From the NCBI GenBank assembly GCA_045644765.1, contig JAZRHM010000002.1:1-40046 (forward strand): DNA of 40,046 nt, read 5' to 3'. Below the pieces are notes generated by a model. It saw only the letters and a list, made by a program, of their open reading frames with translations, was not told the origin of the DNA and ran no database searches. The position numbers were made by a program, and so were the translations under genes. Every line of letters begins with the position of its first letter. Position 1 is the first letter of the stretch. The stretch comes from JAFTYO01 sp045644765 (GTDB lineage: Bacteria > Pseudomonadota > Alphaproteobacteria > RF32 > CAG-239). Below are positions 17,688-25,272 of this stretch, piece after piece.

Positions 17688-17728
17688 TGCAATAGTTTAT
17701 ATATACCGGCTTTAACAAAGGAAACAAA

Positions 17729-19102
17729 ATGTTTGAAACATTAACAGAGAAGTTAGGTTCTGTCTTTTCAAAAATCACCTCCAGAGGTGTTTTAAACGAA
17801 AAAGATATTGATGAAGCTATGCGTGAGATACGCATTGCTTTGTTAGAAGCTGATGTTTCTTTGTCGGTTGTTAAAGAGTTTATTGCAAAAGTAAAAGAAC
17901 AGGCGCTTGGGGAGAAAGTTGTTCGCTCAATTCAACCGGGGCAGATGGTTGTAAAAATTGTTCATGATGAATTAGTTAAACTTTTAGGTGAAGAAACTTG
18001 TTCGTTAAATTTGAACGCAGTTGCTCCTGTTGTTATTTTGATGGTTGGTCTGCAAGGTTCAGGAAAAACGACAACTTCTGCAAAAATTGCGGCCAGATTA
18101 AAGAAAAATAAAAAAGTGTTAATGGCTTCGTTAGATATATACAGGCCTGCAGCTCAAGAACAGTTAGCTCAACTCGGTAAACAAATTGGTGTTTCCACGC
18201 TTCCTATTGTTAAGGGGGAAAACCCGCAAGAAATTACAAAGCGTGCGTTAAAAGATGCAAAAAATGGTGTTTATGATGTTTTGATTTTGGATACGGCAGG
18301 GCGTTTACATATTGATGCTGAGTTGATGGAAGAAGTTAAACAAATTAAACAAATTTCTAATCCGTCAGAAGTGTTGTTGGTTGCAGATGCTCTTATCGGT
18401 CAAGATGCTTGCAATGTAGCAAAAGAGTTTAATGAGCAAATCGGGATTACAGGTTTAGCACTAACAAGAATTGATGGATCTTCAAGAGCAGGTGCGGCTC
18501 TTTCGATGAAAATGGTTTCAGGTGTTCCGATAAAGTTTTTAGGAACAGGCGAAAAACTAGACGAGATAGAAGAATTTCATGCTGACAGAATTGCCGGCCG
18601 TATTTTGGGGCAGGGCGATGTGGTATCACTGGTTGAAAAAGCCATGGAAAAGGTTGACCGTGAAGAAACAGAAAAAATGGCAGCAAAAATGATGAAAGGT
18701 CATTTTGATCTAAACGATATGCTGAGCCAATTAAGGCAGATGCAAAAATTGGGAAGTATGGGTAGCATAATTTCAATGATACCCGGACTTTCTAAATTTA
18801 AAAATCAGATTGAACAAGCCGGTATTGGTGATAATCTGATTAAAAAGCAGGAAGCGATAATTCTTTCAATGACCAAAAAAGAAAGATCCAATCCTGATAT
18901 CATCAAAGCTTCACGCAAAAAAAGAATTGCGTTAGGCTCCGGTGTAGAAGTTCATGAGGTAAACAAATTGCTCAAATCATATGAGCAGATGTCAACCATG
19001 ATGAAACAAATGGGTAAGTTTGGCGGTATGTCAGGACTTGCACAAATGATGAAAAGAAATCCGATGAGCAATATGTTCGGAAGGTTTGATAAAAGGTTTT
19101 AA
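17729..19102 (+). CDS. ffh: Signal recognition particle protein Ffh
   Basis: The 457-residue protein has an N-terminal helical bundle (1-95). A GTPase domain follows, with P-loop GLQGSGKTTTSAK starting at residue 107, DTAGR near 190 and TRIDGSSRAGAA near 248. The methionine-rich M domain (about 300-455) binds SRP RNA and signal peptides. It targets nascent membrane proteins to FtsY. The start has AAAGGA upstream. It leads the ffh-rpsP-rimM-trmD-rplS cluster and has a structured leader. Confidence 0.97.
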   Translation: MFETLTEKLGSVFSKITSRGVLNEKDIDEAMREIRIALLEADVSLSVVKEFIAKVKEQALGEKVVRSIQPGQMVVKIVHDELVKLLGEETCSLNLNAVAPVVILMVGLQGSGKTTTSAKIAARLKKNKKVLMASLDIYRPAAQEQLAQLGKQIGVSTLPIVKGENPQEITKRALKDAKNGVYDVLILDTAGRLHIDAELMEEVKQIKQISNPSEVLLVADALIGQDACNVAKEFNEQIGITGLALTRIDGSSRAGAALSMKMVSGVPIKFLGTGEKLDEIEEFHADRIAGRILGQGDVVSLVEKAMEKVDREETEKMAAKMMKGHFDLNDMLSQLRQMQKLGSMGSIISMIPGLSKFKNQIEQAGIGDNLIKKQEAIILSMTKKERSNPDIIKASRKKRIALGSGVEVHEVNKLLKSYEQMSTMMKQMGKFGGMSGLAQMMKRNPMSNMFGRFDKRF

Positions 19103-19164
19103 GACTTTGCCATAAGGCTTAGAACTTATAAGTGTTTTAATTTAATTAGAAAGGAAAAAATAAA

Positions 19165-19551
19165 ATGGCAGTTCGTATAAGACTTTCAAGAGGCGGTTCA
19201 AAAAAACGCCCATTCTATCGTATTGTTGCTGCTGACCAACGTGCACCTCGTGACGGTAGATTTATTGAAAAATTGGGAACATATAATCCGTTGTTACCAA
19301 AAGATCACGCTGAACGTTTAGTTGTTGATCAAGAAAAAGTTGTAGCATGGATTAAAAAAGGTGCTCAACCAACAGACAGACTTCAAAAATTGTTTGCAGG
19401 TCTTGGCTTGTGTGAAGCTCCTGTTGTTCGTGAACAACCTAAAAAATCTGCTCCTCGCGCTAAGACAGTTGAGAGAATGAAAGAAAAAGAAGAAAAAGCA
19501 AGAGCTGCTGCTGAAGCCGCTGCCGCTGCTGCTGAATCTTCTGCTGAATAA
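19165..19551 (+). CDS. rpsP: 30S ribosomal protein S16
   Basis: The 128-residue protein begins MAVRIRLSRGG and has KKRPFYRIVAADQRAPRDGRF and FIEKLGTYNPL, the S16 core. An Ala/Glu/Lys-rich extension of about 45 residues follows the core, ending in a poly-Ala stretch, as seen in many alphaproteobacteria. S16 supports 30S body assembly. AAAGGA precedes the ATG. It lies 62 nt after ffh. Confidence 0.96.
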   Translation: MAVRIRLSRGGSKKRPFYRIVAADQRAPRDGRFIEKLGTYNPLLPKDHAERLVVDQEKVVAWIKKGAQPTDRLQKLFAGLGLCEAPVVREQPKKSAPRAKTVERMKEKEEKARAAAEAAAAAAESSAE

Positions 19552-19581
19552 TTTTTATTTTGTTATTAAGAAGGCTACTTT

Positions 19582-20139
19582 ATGAAGGCAGAAAATATAA
19601 AAGAGCGCATTTGTTTAGGTGTAATTGCCGGTGTTCATGGTATCAGAGGCGAAGTAAAAGTGAAAAGTTTTACCGCTGATGATTGTGATATTGATGCTTA
19701 TGGCACATTAGAAAACAAAGATGCTTCAAAAACTTTTGCCTTAAAAGTAATTGGTCGCAGTAAGGAACTGCTCCGTTGTAAAATTAAAGGTGTTGACGAT
19801 AGAAACGTTGCAGAAAGTTTAATCGGAACCGAACTTTATGTAAATCGCAATGTTTTACCGGAACTTGATGATGAAGAATATTATTTGGCTGATTTAATCG
19901 GTTTGAAAGTATTGGAACAATCATCAGAAAATGAGGTAGGAACTGTTGCGGGAGTATATAATTTTGGTGCAGGAGATATTTTGGAAATAAGGGTTAACTC
20001 TACAAATAAGTTAGAAATGTTGCCTTTTACCAAAGAATATGTTCCGGTGGTTAAAATTTGTGACGGATACGTTAAAGTTTCATCTACATTGATGAACTAT
20101 GCTCCTGATGATGACAAGGAATTTTCAGATGAAGGTTAA
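19582..20139 (+). CDS. rimM: Ribosome maturation factor RimM
   Basis: The 185-residue protein has the RimM N-terminal domain with GVIAGVHGIRGEVKVKSF (residues about 13-30) and a C-terminal PRC-barrel (EEYYLADLIGLKV onward). RimM binds S19 and assists maturation of the 30S head. AAGG precedes the ATG. Its 3' end overlaps the trmD start by 11 nt. Typical order between rpsP and trmD. Confidence 0.93.
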   Translation: MKAENIKERICLGVIAGVHGIRGEVKVKSFTADDCDIDAYGTLENKDASKTFALKVIGRSKELLRCKIKGVDDRNVAESLIGTELYVNRNVLPELDDEEYYLADLIGLKVLEQSSENEVGTVAGVYNFGAGDILEIRVNSTNKLEMLPFTKEYVPVVKICDGYVKVSSTLMNYAPDDDKEFSDEG

Positions 20140-20818
20140 GTTTTTGACACTTTATCCTGAAATTTTTCCCGGTTTTCTAGGTCATTCCGTAACCGGTAAG
20201 GCTTTAGGAGACGGTAAATGGTCATTTGAAACAGTCAATATCAGAGATTATGCTTTTGATAAGTATGGTTCTGTTGATGATACACCTTGCGGAGGCGGTG
20301 CCGGTATGGTTATGCGCCCTGATGTTTTGGGAGCGGCAATAAAAGCCAATTATACATCGGGAAGGCTGATTTATATGAGCCCGAGAGGAATACCGTTAAA
20401 TCAGGCAAAAGCTCATGAATTGGCAAATGAAGAAAATTTAACCATTATATGCGGTCGTTTTGAAGGGGTTGATGAAAGGGTTTTAGAGGCATACAATGTC
20501 GAAGAAATCAGCATTGGCGATTATGTTTTAACAGGTGGAGAACAAGCAGCAATGATAATGCTTGACAGCATTATAAGATTGTTGCCTGATGTATTGGGAA
20601 ATGCGCAATCGTTTGAAGATGAAAGTTTTGAAAACAATTTGCTGGAATATCCTCAATATACTCGCCCGGTTGAATGGGATGGACGTTTTGTTCCTGACAT
20701 ATTGCTAAGCGGTCACCATAAAAATATTGAAAATTGGCGTAAAGAACAGTCTTTAAAAATAACAAAAGAAAAGCGTCCTGACCTTTTAAAAAAATATCTT
20801 GATTTACAAAAGGTTTAG
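20129..20818 (+). CDS. trmD: tRNA (guanine-37-N1)-methyltransferase
   Basis: The 229-residue SPOUT-fold enzyme methylates G37 next to the anticodon and prevents frameshifting. It begins MKVKFLTLYPEIFPGFLGHS and contains GGGAGMVMRPDV, ICGRFEGVDERV and SIGDYVLTGGEQAA, the knotted SAM site. An in-frame ATG 30 nt further upstream lies inside rimM; the MKVKF start is the family start and has GATGAAGG context. Overlap with rimM suggests coupled translation. Confidence 0.95.
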   Translation: MKVKFLTLYPEIFPGFLGHSVTGKALGDGKWSFETVNIRDYAFDKYGSVDDTPCGGGAGMVMRPDVLGAAIKANYTSGRLIYMSPRGIPLNQAKAHELANEENLTIICGRFEGVDERVLEAYNVEEISIGDYVLTGGEQAAMIMLDSIIRLLPDVLGNAQSFEDESFENNLLEYPQYTRPVEWDGRFVPDILLSGHHKNIENWRKEQSLKITKEKRPDLLKKYLDLQKV

Positions 20819-20860
20819 GTATATAAGATAACAAAATTTTATAATATAAGGGTAAAACTG

Positions 20861-21259
20861 ATGAATATACTTGAAAATATTGAAAAAGAGCAAATTGCAA
20901 AGCTCACCGAAGGTAAAAACCTTCCGGATTTTAAAGCCGGCGATACCTTAAAAGTTCACACAAAGGTTAAAGAAGGTGACCGTGAACGTATTCAGGTTTA
21001 CGAAGGTGTTTGTATTGCTCGTAAAAATGACGGTTTAAACTCATCTTTCACAGTTAGAAAAATTTCTTTCGGTGAAGGTGTTGAACGTGTATTTCCGCTT
21101 TATTCTCCAAATGTGGCAAAAATTGAAGTTGCTCGTATCGGTAAAGTACGTCGTGCAAAACTTTATTTCTTGCGTGCATTGCGTGGTCGTTCAGCTCGTA
21201 TTGCTGATGACTTGTCAGCAACATCTAAAGCTGCTGCAACAGAAAAAGCAGAAAAATAA
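20861..21259 (+). CDS. rplS: 50S ribosomal protein L19
   Basis: The 132-residue protein contains FKAGDTLKVHTKVKEGDRERIQ and the signature SFGEGVERVFPLYSP, then KLYFLRALRGRSARI. L19 lies at the 30S-50S interface. A short Ala/Lys-rich tail follows the core. It is the last gene of the ffh cluster, 42 nt after trmD, with AAGG before the ATG and a strong terminator after it. Confidence 0.96.
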   Translation: MNILENIEKEQIAKLTEGKNLPDFKAGDTLKVHTKVKEGDRERIQVYEGVCIARKNDGLNSSFTVRKISFGEGVERVFPLYSPNVAKIEVARIGKVRRAKLYFLRALRGRSARIADDLSATSKAAATEKAEK

Positions 21260-21274
21260 GTTTGTTAAACTGAT

Positions 21275-21310
21275 AAAAAACTCGCCGATTGATTTATCGG
21301 CGAGTTTTTT
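21275..21310 (+). terminator. Terminator of the ffh-rplS cluster
   Basis: A stem AAAAAACTCGCCGAT / ATCGGCGAGTTTTTT with a 7-nt loop ends in a T-run. Confidence 0.92.
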
Positions 21311-21473
21311 GTAAATCTATTTAAAAATTTATCTTTTAGTTTTTATTTTTCCAGTGATTATAGTGTAAAATATAATAAATTGATGTGTTAATATTTGACT
21401 TTAGGCTGTTTTTAATATATAAGCTTACATATAAATTATAAAAGATTATTTTACATCTTAAGGAATATAGACA

Positions 21474-21959
21474 ATGAAAAATTTTATTATATGTGTTAAA
21501 AATTTTATTTATTGGGAAATCATTAATCGTCTTAAAGGAAATAATCAAGACGTTGTATGTGCGGTTATCATCTATCAGGATAAGATATTGGCGCAAACTG
21601 CTCAAAAAAATAATTTAATTAACACCGATGACACTCAATATGTGGCTCCGGGCGGTAAAGTTGAACCGGGAGAAACCTTAAATGCAGCAATTCATCGTGA
21701 AATCAAAGAAGAGACCAACCTTAATATAGATATAATCAAAAAATTAGGTACAATTCGTAATAATAAATATAAATTGCATTGGTTTGCGTGTGCTCCGACA
21801 GATGTATCATTATTGAAAATTGTTGAACCTTTGAAACAAAAAGAACTTAGATGGGTTGATTTGAATGATACTTCCATAAATTGGACACCTAAAAATTTTG
21901 ATGCTTTGATGAAATATAAACAACAAATATTAAGCATTCAAAAAAAATTGAAAGATTAA
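21474..21959 (+). CDS. Nudix hydrolase
   Basis: The 161-residue protein carries a full Nudix box, GKVEPG-E-TLNAAIH-RE-IKEET, near residues 61-82. The glutamates bind the catalytic metal. The family cleaves nucleoside diphosphate-linked compounds. The form (VVCAVIIYQDKILAQ, then APGGKVEPGET) resembles MutT-like sanitising or house-cleaning enzymes, but the substrate cannot be fixed. The first 28 residues are a hydrophobic/aromatic extension before the usual start. AAGGA precedes the ATG. Single gene with its own terminator. Confidence 0.87.
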   Translation: MKNFIICVKNFIYWEIINRLKGNNQDVVCAVIIYQDKILAQTAQKNNLINTDDTQYVAPGGKVEPGETLNAAIHREIKEETNLNIDIIKKLGTIRNNKYKLHWFACAPTDVSLLKIVEPLKQKELRWVDLNDTSINWTPKNFDALMKYKQQILSIQKKLKD

Positions 21960-21988
21960 AAAAGAAGGTCTTAGTGCCTTCTTTTTTT
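21958..21988. terminator. Bidirectional terminator
   Basis: A stem AAAAAAGAAGG / CCTTCTTTTTT with an 8-nt loop separates the convergent Nudix and oxidoreductase genes. Confidence 0.88.
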
Positions 21989-21990
21989 AA

Positions 21991-22551
21991 TTAAAACAAT
22001 TTATCAATATCTTCTTTAGTTTTCTCTAAAATTTTATCTATATTATTGCCGTGAACATCTAAACCTTCAGCCTTGATTAATATAACATCATTTATTCCAT
22101 AAAGCGTATTACACAATGCTCTAACATACTCAAATCCAAAATTGTCAGGGCCATATCCACCTTTGGATGTAACATAATAAAGTTTTTTTGCTTTACATAA
22201 TGAAATTAACTTTCCTTCATCAGAATAATCAAATACCAATTTTGAAATATTGATATGCTCAAAAAAAACTTTTAAGATTGAAGGAAATGAGAAATCCCAA
22301 TATGGTGCTGCTATAACAATAGTTTCTGCAGAAACAAAATCTTTAGCGTATGAAAACATTTCATCGTCAAAATTTTTCTGAGATATAAATTCAAATCTTT
22401 TTTGTAATAAGTTTTTATGTATAGGTGTGATGTTAGTTTTATCTAAGTTTATTTCTTTTACATCTTGCCCAAGTTTTGTAATTAAATAATCTGCCAATTT
22501 TTTGGTTCTGGAATTTTCTCTCACGCATGCATTAATGTATAGTATTTTCAT
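21991..22551 (-). CDS. NAD(P)H-dependent oxidoreductase, flavodoxin fold
   Basis: The 186-residue protein starts MKILYINACVRENSRTKKLA, the phosphate-binding loop of the FMN-dependent quinone/azoreductase family. It has APYWDFSFPSILKVFFEHI near residues 97-115, a conserved FMN-contact and dimer segment, and SKGGYG near 153. It probably reduces quinones, azo or nitro compounds with NAD(P)H; the exact substrate is unknown. AGAGGAA precedes the ATG. Monocistronic. A 137-nt spacer with no visible element separates it from the metalloprotease gene. Confidence 0.85.
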   Translation of the reverse strand: MKILYINACVRENSRTKKLADYLITKLGQDVKEINLDKTNITPIHKNLLQKRFEFISQKNFDDEMFSYAKDFVSAETIVIAAPYWDFSFPSILKVFFEHINISKLVFDYSDEGKLISLCKAKKLYYVTSKGGYGPDNFGFEYVRALCNTLYGINDVILIKAEGLDVHGNNIDKILEKTKEDIDKLF

Positions 22552-22688
22552 ATCATTTCCTCTATTACAATTACTTATTTTAAATATGTCATATATTTAT
22601 CTTTTCAATTAGATAACTTTTATAACATATGACAGATATCTTGATATAAATATTCAAAAGTTTATAGATATTGAAAGTAAGGAGTTTT

Positions 22689-24230
22689 TTATCGTCCACT
22701 ATTTATATTAATGAAAGCCTGTAAAGCATTTTGCTGATTATTCGATGTTTCCTGAACTGCGTATTGATTAAGTTCAATGGTTACTCCATTCATTGACAAT
22801 TTGCCGTCCTTAGTTTCTTCCATGCCATCAGCATATTTGATTGAAGCTTTTTCAGGTGATAGCAACATATCTTTAAGCCCTTCATCAACGGTTCCTTGTC
22901 TTGTAACAATATTCTTAAAATTTTCTTCTAAATATTGAGCTTTATCACTATCAGAAGAAAGACCTATACTATTAAAATAGTTATCAATTTCAACAACCTC
23001 TCCAAAAGTTAGTGAGGCATATCTAAGTTTTTTATCTTTAACCTCTGTCAATACATCTTCATGGCTATAATCATCTAATAAATCTTTACAGTGTCTCAAA
23101 TCAAGATTTACATTTAAGCCTACATGTACATTTTTTAGCATATTGTTTGTAACATTATTATACGCTTTATCATCATGAGCGATGGTTTGAAACAGATTAT
23201 CTGCATGAAGAGTAACTTCGGCAAAATTGAAATGTTGAGCTTTGTAGGTTTCTGTGTGCTTATTATTCCATGTATTACTTGATATCTTTACAATATCTCT
23301 GACGTGTTCTTTGTTATTTATATCAAAATTATTTTTTGTGAGATACTCTTTTAGTTCCGGACATATCTCTAATATCTCCTCTGTCGGATGCCTTTCCCCT
23401 CCATATTCGATATATTCAATACCTTGAGCTTTTAATTGACTATACTGGTTGGCAATATATAAATATTCAATTGCCTTTGATCTTTTTTCATTTAATCTGT
23501 CATTGCGATACAAATCAGAAAAATATTGTAATTTATCTTCCGGATTAGCATTGTTTATAGCCTGTTGATGTCCCCATTCATGAAAGGCAGCGAGATTTTT
23601 AGCAACCGGATTACCTTTTCTGTATTCCACAATATAATTTAAGCCTTTATCTTTAAATTCTTTAGCTAAATCTTCGGATAAAGGATCCATTTTTTGTAGA
23701 AAAATTGTATTAGGGCTACTTGGGAAGAAATATGCGAGATAGTTTTCATTAAACATCGGATGCGTTTTATCTATTGTAATAATTTCAGGCCTTTTTTCTT
23801 TCTTAATCGGACTTTTTACAGATTTATGCTTGACATAGCGACAAGTTTCTAAATCAAGATTACCGATATGACTCTCATAATATCCGGTTCTGAAGTTCAC
23901 ATTGCTATAATCTACTTTTATCGATATGTTTTTTTGTTGTATAAGTTTTTGAGCCAGTTCATCTTGATATATCTTTGTTTGTTCTGTGGCAAAATCAGCT
24001 GTTGCTGTCTTACCATTGTAGCCTGATTTTGTTGCAATATTTTCAACAGTATAAGTATGAGGATCTGCTTGGTTATTTACAGTCTCATTGTTAGCATAAG
24101 CCTTACCGGGCAATGCCATGGATAAAAGCGTAGCTGTAGTTACGGCTGATCGTCTTATAGTCGATTTTGTACGTTTTAATAAACGTTTTCTTTCTTCAAC
24201 TCTGCGTTTTCTAGACTCAAGGTCTGACAT
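22689..24230 (-). CDS. Exported zinc-metalloprotease-like protein (HEWGH)
   Basis: The product is about 513 residues from the chosen ATG. The N-terminal region is very basic (ESRKRRVEERKRLLKRTK), then RRSAVTTATLLSMALPGKAYA, a signal-peptide-like segment with an AYA cleavage site. The motif His217-Glu-Trp-Gly-His221 (FHEWGHQQ) is a zincin HExxH site; a third ligand could not be fixed. The rest matches no family I know. Starts at 24272 or 24242 are also open, but the predicted -10 box covers the first. The C-terminal end has an Asn/Gln-rich segment (TSNNQQNALQ) loosely like the tails of the 27.6 and 30.0 kb proteins. Confidence 0.72.
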   Translation of the reverse strand: MSDLESRKRRVEERKRLLKRTKSTIRRSAVTTATLLSMALPGKAYANNETVNNQADPHTYTVENIATKSGYNGKTATADFATEQTKIYQDELAQKLIQQKNISIKVDYSNVNFRTGYYESHIGNLDLETCRYVKHKSVKSPIKKEKRPEIITIDKTHPMFNENYLAYFFPSSPNTIFLQKMDPLSEDLAKEFKDKGLNYIVEYRKGNPVAKNLAAFHEWGHQQAINNANPEDKLQYFSDLYRNDRLNEKRSKAIEYLYIANQYSQLKAQGIEYIEYGGERHPTEEILEICPELKEYLTKNNFDINNKEHVRDIVKISSNTWNNKHTETYKAQHFNFAEVTLHADNLFQTIAHDDKAYNNVTNNMLKNVHVGLNVNLDLRHCKDLLDDYSHEDVLTEVKDKKLRYASLTFGEVVEIDNYFNSIGLSSDSDKAQYLEENFKNIVTRQGTVDEGLKDMLLSPEKASIKYADGMEETKDGKLSMNGVTIELNQYAVQETSNNQQNALQAFININSGR

Positions 24231-24263
24231 GTTTTTTCTCATAAATATTATAATACTGATTAT

Positions 24264-24291
24264 ATTGTACACTTTTTTGCATATTTGTCAA
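24264..24291 (-). promoter_or_regulatory. Predicted promoter of the HEWGH protease gene
   Basis: On the minus strand TTGACA (24286-24291) and TACAAT (24264-24269) have a 16-nt spacer. The upstream string TTGACAAATA is also present in the promoters at 9264 and 24405. Confidence 0.65.
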
Positions 24292-24404
24292 TTTGAAAAA
24301 ATGTAATTATCGTTAATATATTATGTATTAAGCAAATATGATAATGTAATTGACATATATAATAAATATCATATTATTTTTGAAGGAAGATTTGAAAAAA
24401 TAAA

Positions 24405-24432
24405 TTGACAAATAAGTAAAAAATTGTATACT
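24405..24432 (+). promoter_or_regulatory. Predicted promoter of the orphan gene at 24481
   Basis: TTGACA (24405-24410) and TATACT (24427-24432) with a 16-nt spacer form one of the strongest promoter matches in the window. It places the transcript start after the first open ATG at 24424, which excludes that start. Confidence 0.75.
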
Positions 24433-24451
24433 GGTGCTATATATATTATAC

Positions 24452-24462
24452 TTATGTTTCAC
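24452..24462 (+). promoter_or_regulatory. Leader motif ATGTTTCAC (variant of the shared leader)
   Basis: TTATGTTTCAC begins 19 nt after the -10 box, its ATG 21 nt after, in the same place as TTTATGTTTAAC at 4487 and 25244. Here the upstream ATG (24454) is in frame with the gene and has no stop, so it could add nine residues to the protein instead of making a separate peptide. Confidence 0.4.
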
Positions 24463-24480
24463 AAAATAATTCTTCCGATT

Positions 24481-25089
24481 ATGAAAAATTTTCAAAAGTT
24501 TGAGAAAGCCTATGTTGCATTAAAAGATGCAAAACAGGCAGCCGTTTCCTTTTCCACACAAAAGGTAATTGAGTGTTATGCCAGAGATTTTCAGGCATTT
24601 AGACAAGATATTTGCTCTAAAATTGATATCGCAATTGCAGAGCAACTTGATTGGTTTGATGAGCATTTCCCTCAAGACACTTTTGATGCGGCACATTCGA
24701 ATTGTTTCTCTTATCCTGAGTTTTTTGCAATGCTGAAAAATAATCCGGAATTGGTGGAGAGCAATGAAAAACAATTGCAAAATCTTCTGTGTAGCCTAAA
24801 AGCTCGAGGTCTTTATGGTACAGGACTTGAAAGCGTTCCTACTATTGAAGAGTTTGTAACGCCGGAACTTCAGCTTAAAAAAACTAAAGTTGCTAACGCA
24901 TTGGCAGAATTGCAAAAAGTTAGTGACGAAAAGTTGAAGCAAGATTTAGCTCCGATTTTAGCGGATTTATCTCTGCGTCGTCCTAAGAGTAAGAAAGCTT
25001 ACTATGAACTCCTGATTATGTATAATAATTTGGATAAGGAAACAGCAGGCTACGAACATGTCAGAAATGCTAAAGAGCATCTTGTTTGA
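24481..25089 (+). CDS. Helical protein of unknown family
   Basis: The product is about 202 residues from MKNFQKFEKAYVALKDAKQA; an in-frame ATG at 24454 would add nine residues. It has no signal peptide, membrane segment or catalytic motif that I recognise. Predicted to be mostly helical, with EQLDWFDEHFPQDTF near 58-72 and a Lys/Leu-rich second half (PELQLKKTKVANALAELQK). There is no Shine-Dalgarno site. It shares promoter-leader design with the M3 peptidase gene and the gene at 25273. Closed by its own terminator. Confidence 0.7.
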   Translation: MKNFQKFEKAYVALKDAKQAAVSFSTQKVIECYARDFQAFRQDICSKIDIAIAEQLDWFDEHFPQDTFDAAHSNCFSYPEFFAMLKNNPELVESNEKQLQNLLCSLKARGLYGTGLESVPTIEEFVTPELQLKKTKVANALAELQKVSDEKLKQDLAPILADLSLRRPKSKKAYYELLIMYNNLDKETAGYEHVRNAKEHLV

Positions 25090-25118
25090 TGTAGAAATTT
25101 TAGTGTAAAATTCAACAC

Positions 25119-25152
25119 AAAGGATACCCGCTTAGGCCGGTATCCTTTTTGT
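25119..25152 (+). terminator. Terminator of the gene at 24481
   Basis: A stem AAAGGATACC / GGTATCCTTT with a 10-nt loop is followed by TTGTTTT. Confidence 0.88.
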
Positions 25153-25198
25153 TTTATTATATGTATATTATTATTTTTTACAATACATTAAAAATAAG

Positions 25199-25226
25199 TT
25201 GACTTATTGTTTTTTAATAGTAAACT
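25199..25226 (+). promoter_or_regulatory. Predicted promoter of the orphan gene at 25273
   Basis: TTGACT (25199-25204) and TAAACT (25221-25226) are separated by 16 nt. Confidence 0.55.
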
Positions 25227-25243
25227 TTAGACATAAATTTATT

Positions 25244-25261
25244 TTATGTTTAACTATTAAA
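25244..25261 (+). promoter_or_regulatory. Leader motif with mini-ORF Met-Phe-Asn-Tyr-stop (second copy)
   Basis: TTTATGTTTAACTATTAA is identical over 18 nt to the copy at 4487. Its ATG (25247) lies 20 nt after the -10 box, as there. The mini-ORF stop is 11 nt before the main ATG. Confidence 0.5.
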
Positions 25262-25272
25262 TCTTAATCATT

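Noticed and set aside
24424..24453. Longer start for the orphan gene (MYTGAIYI)
   Set aside because: Its ATG lies inside the predicted -10 box, upstream of any transcript from it.
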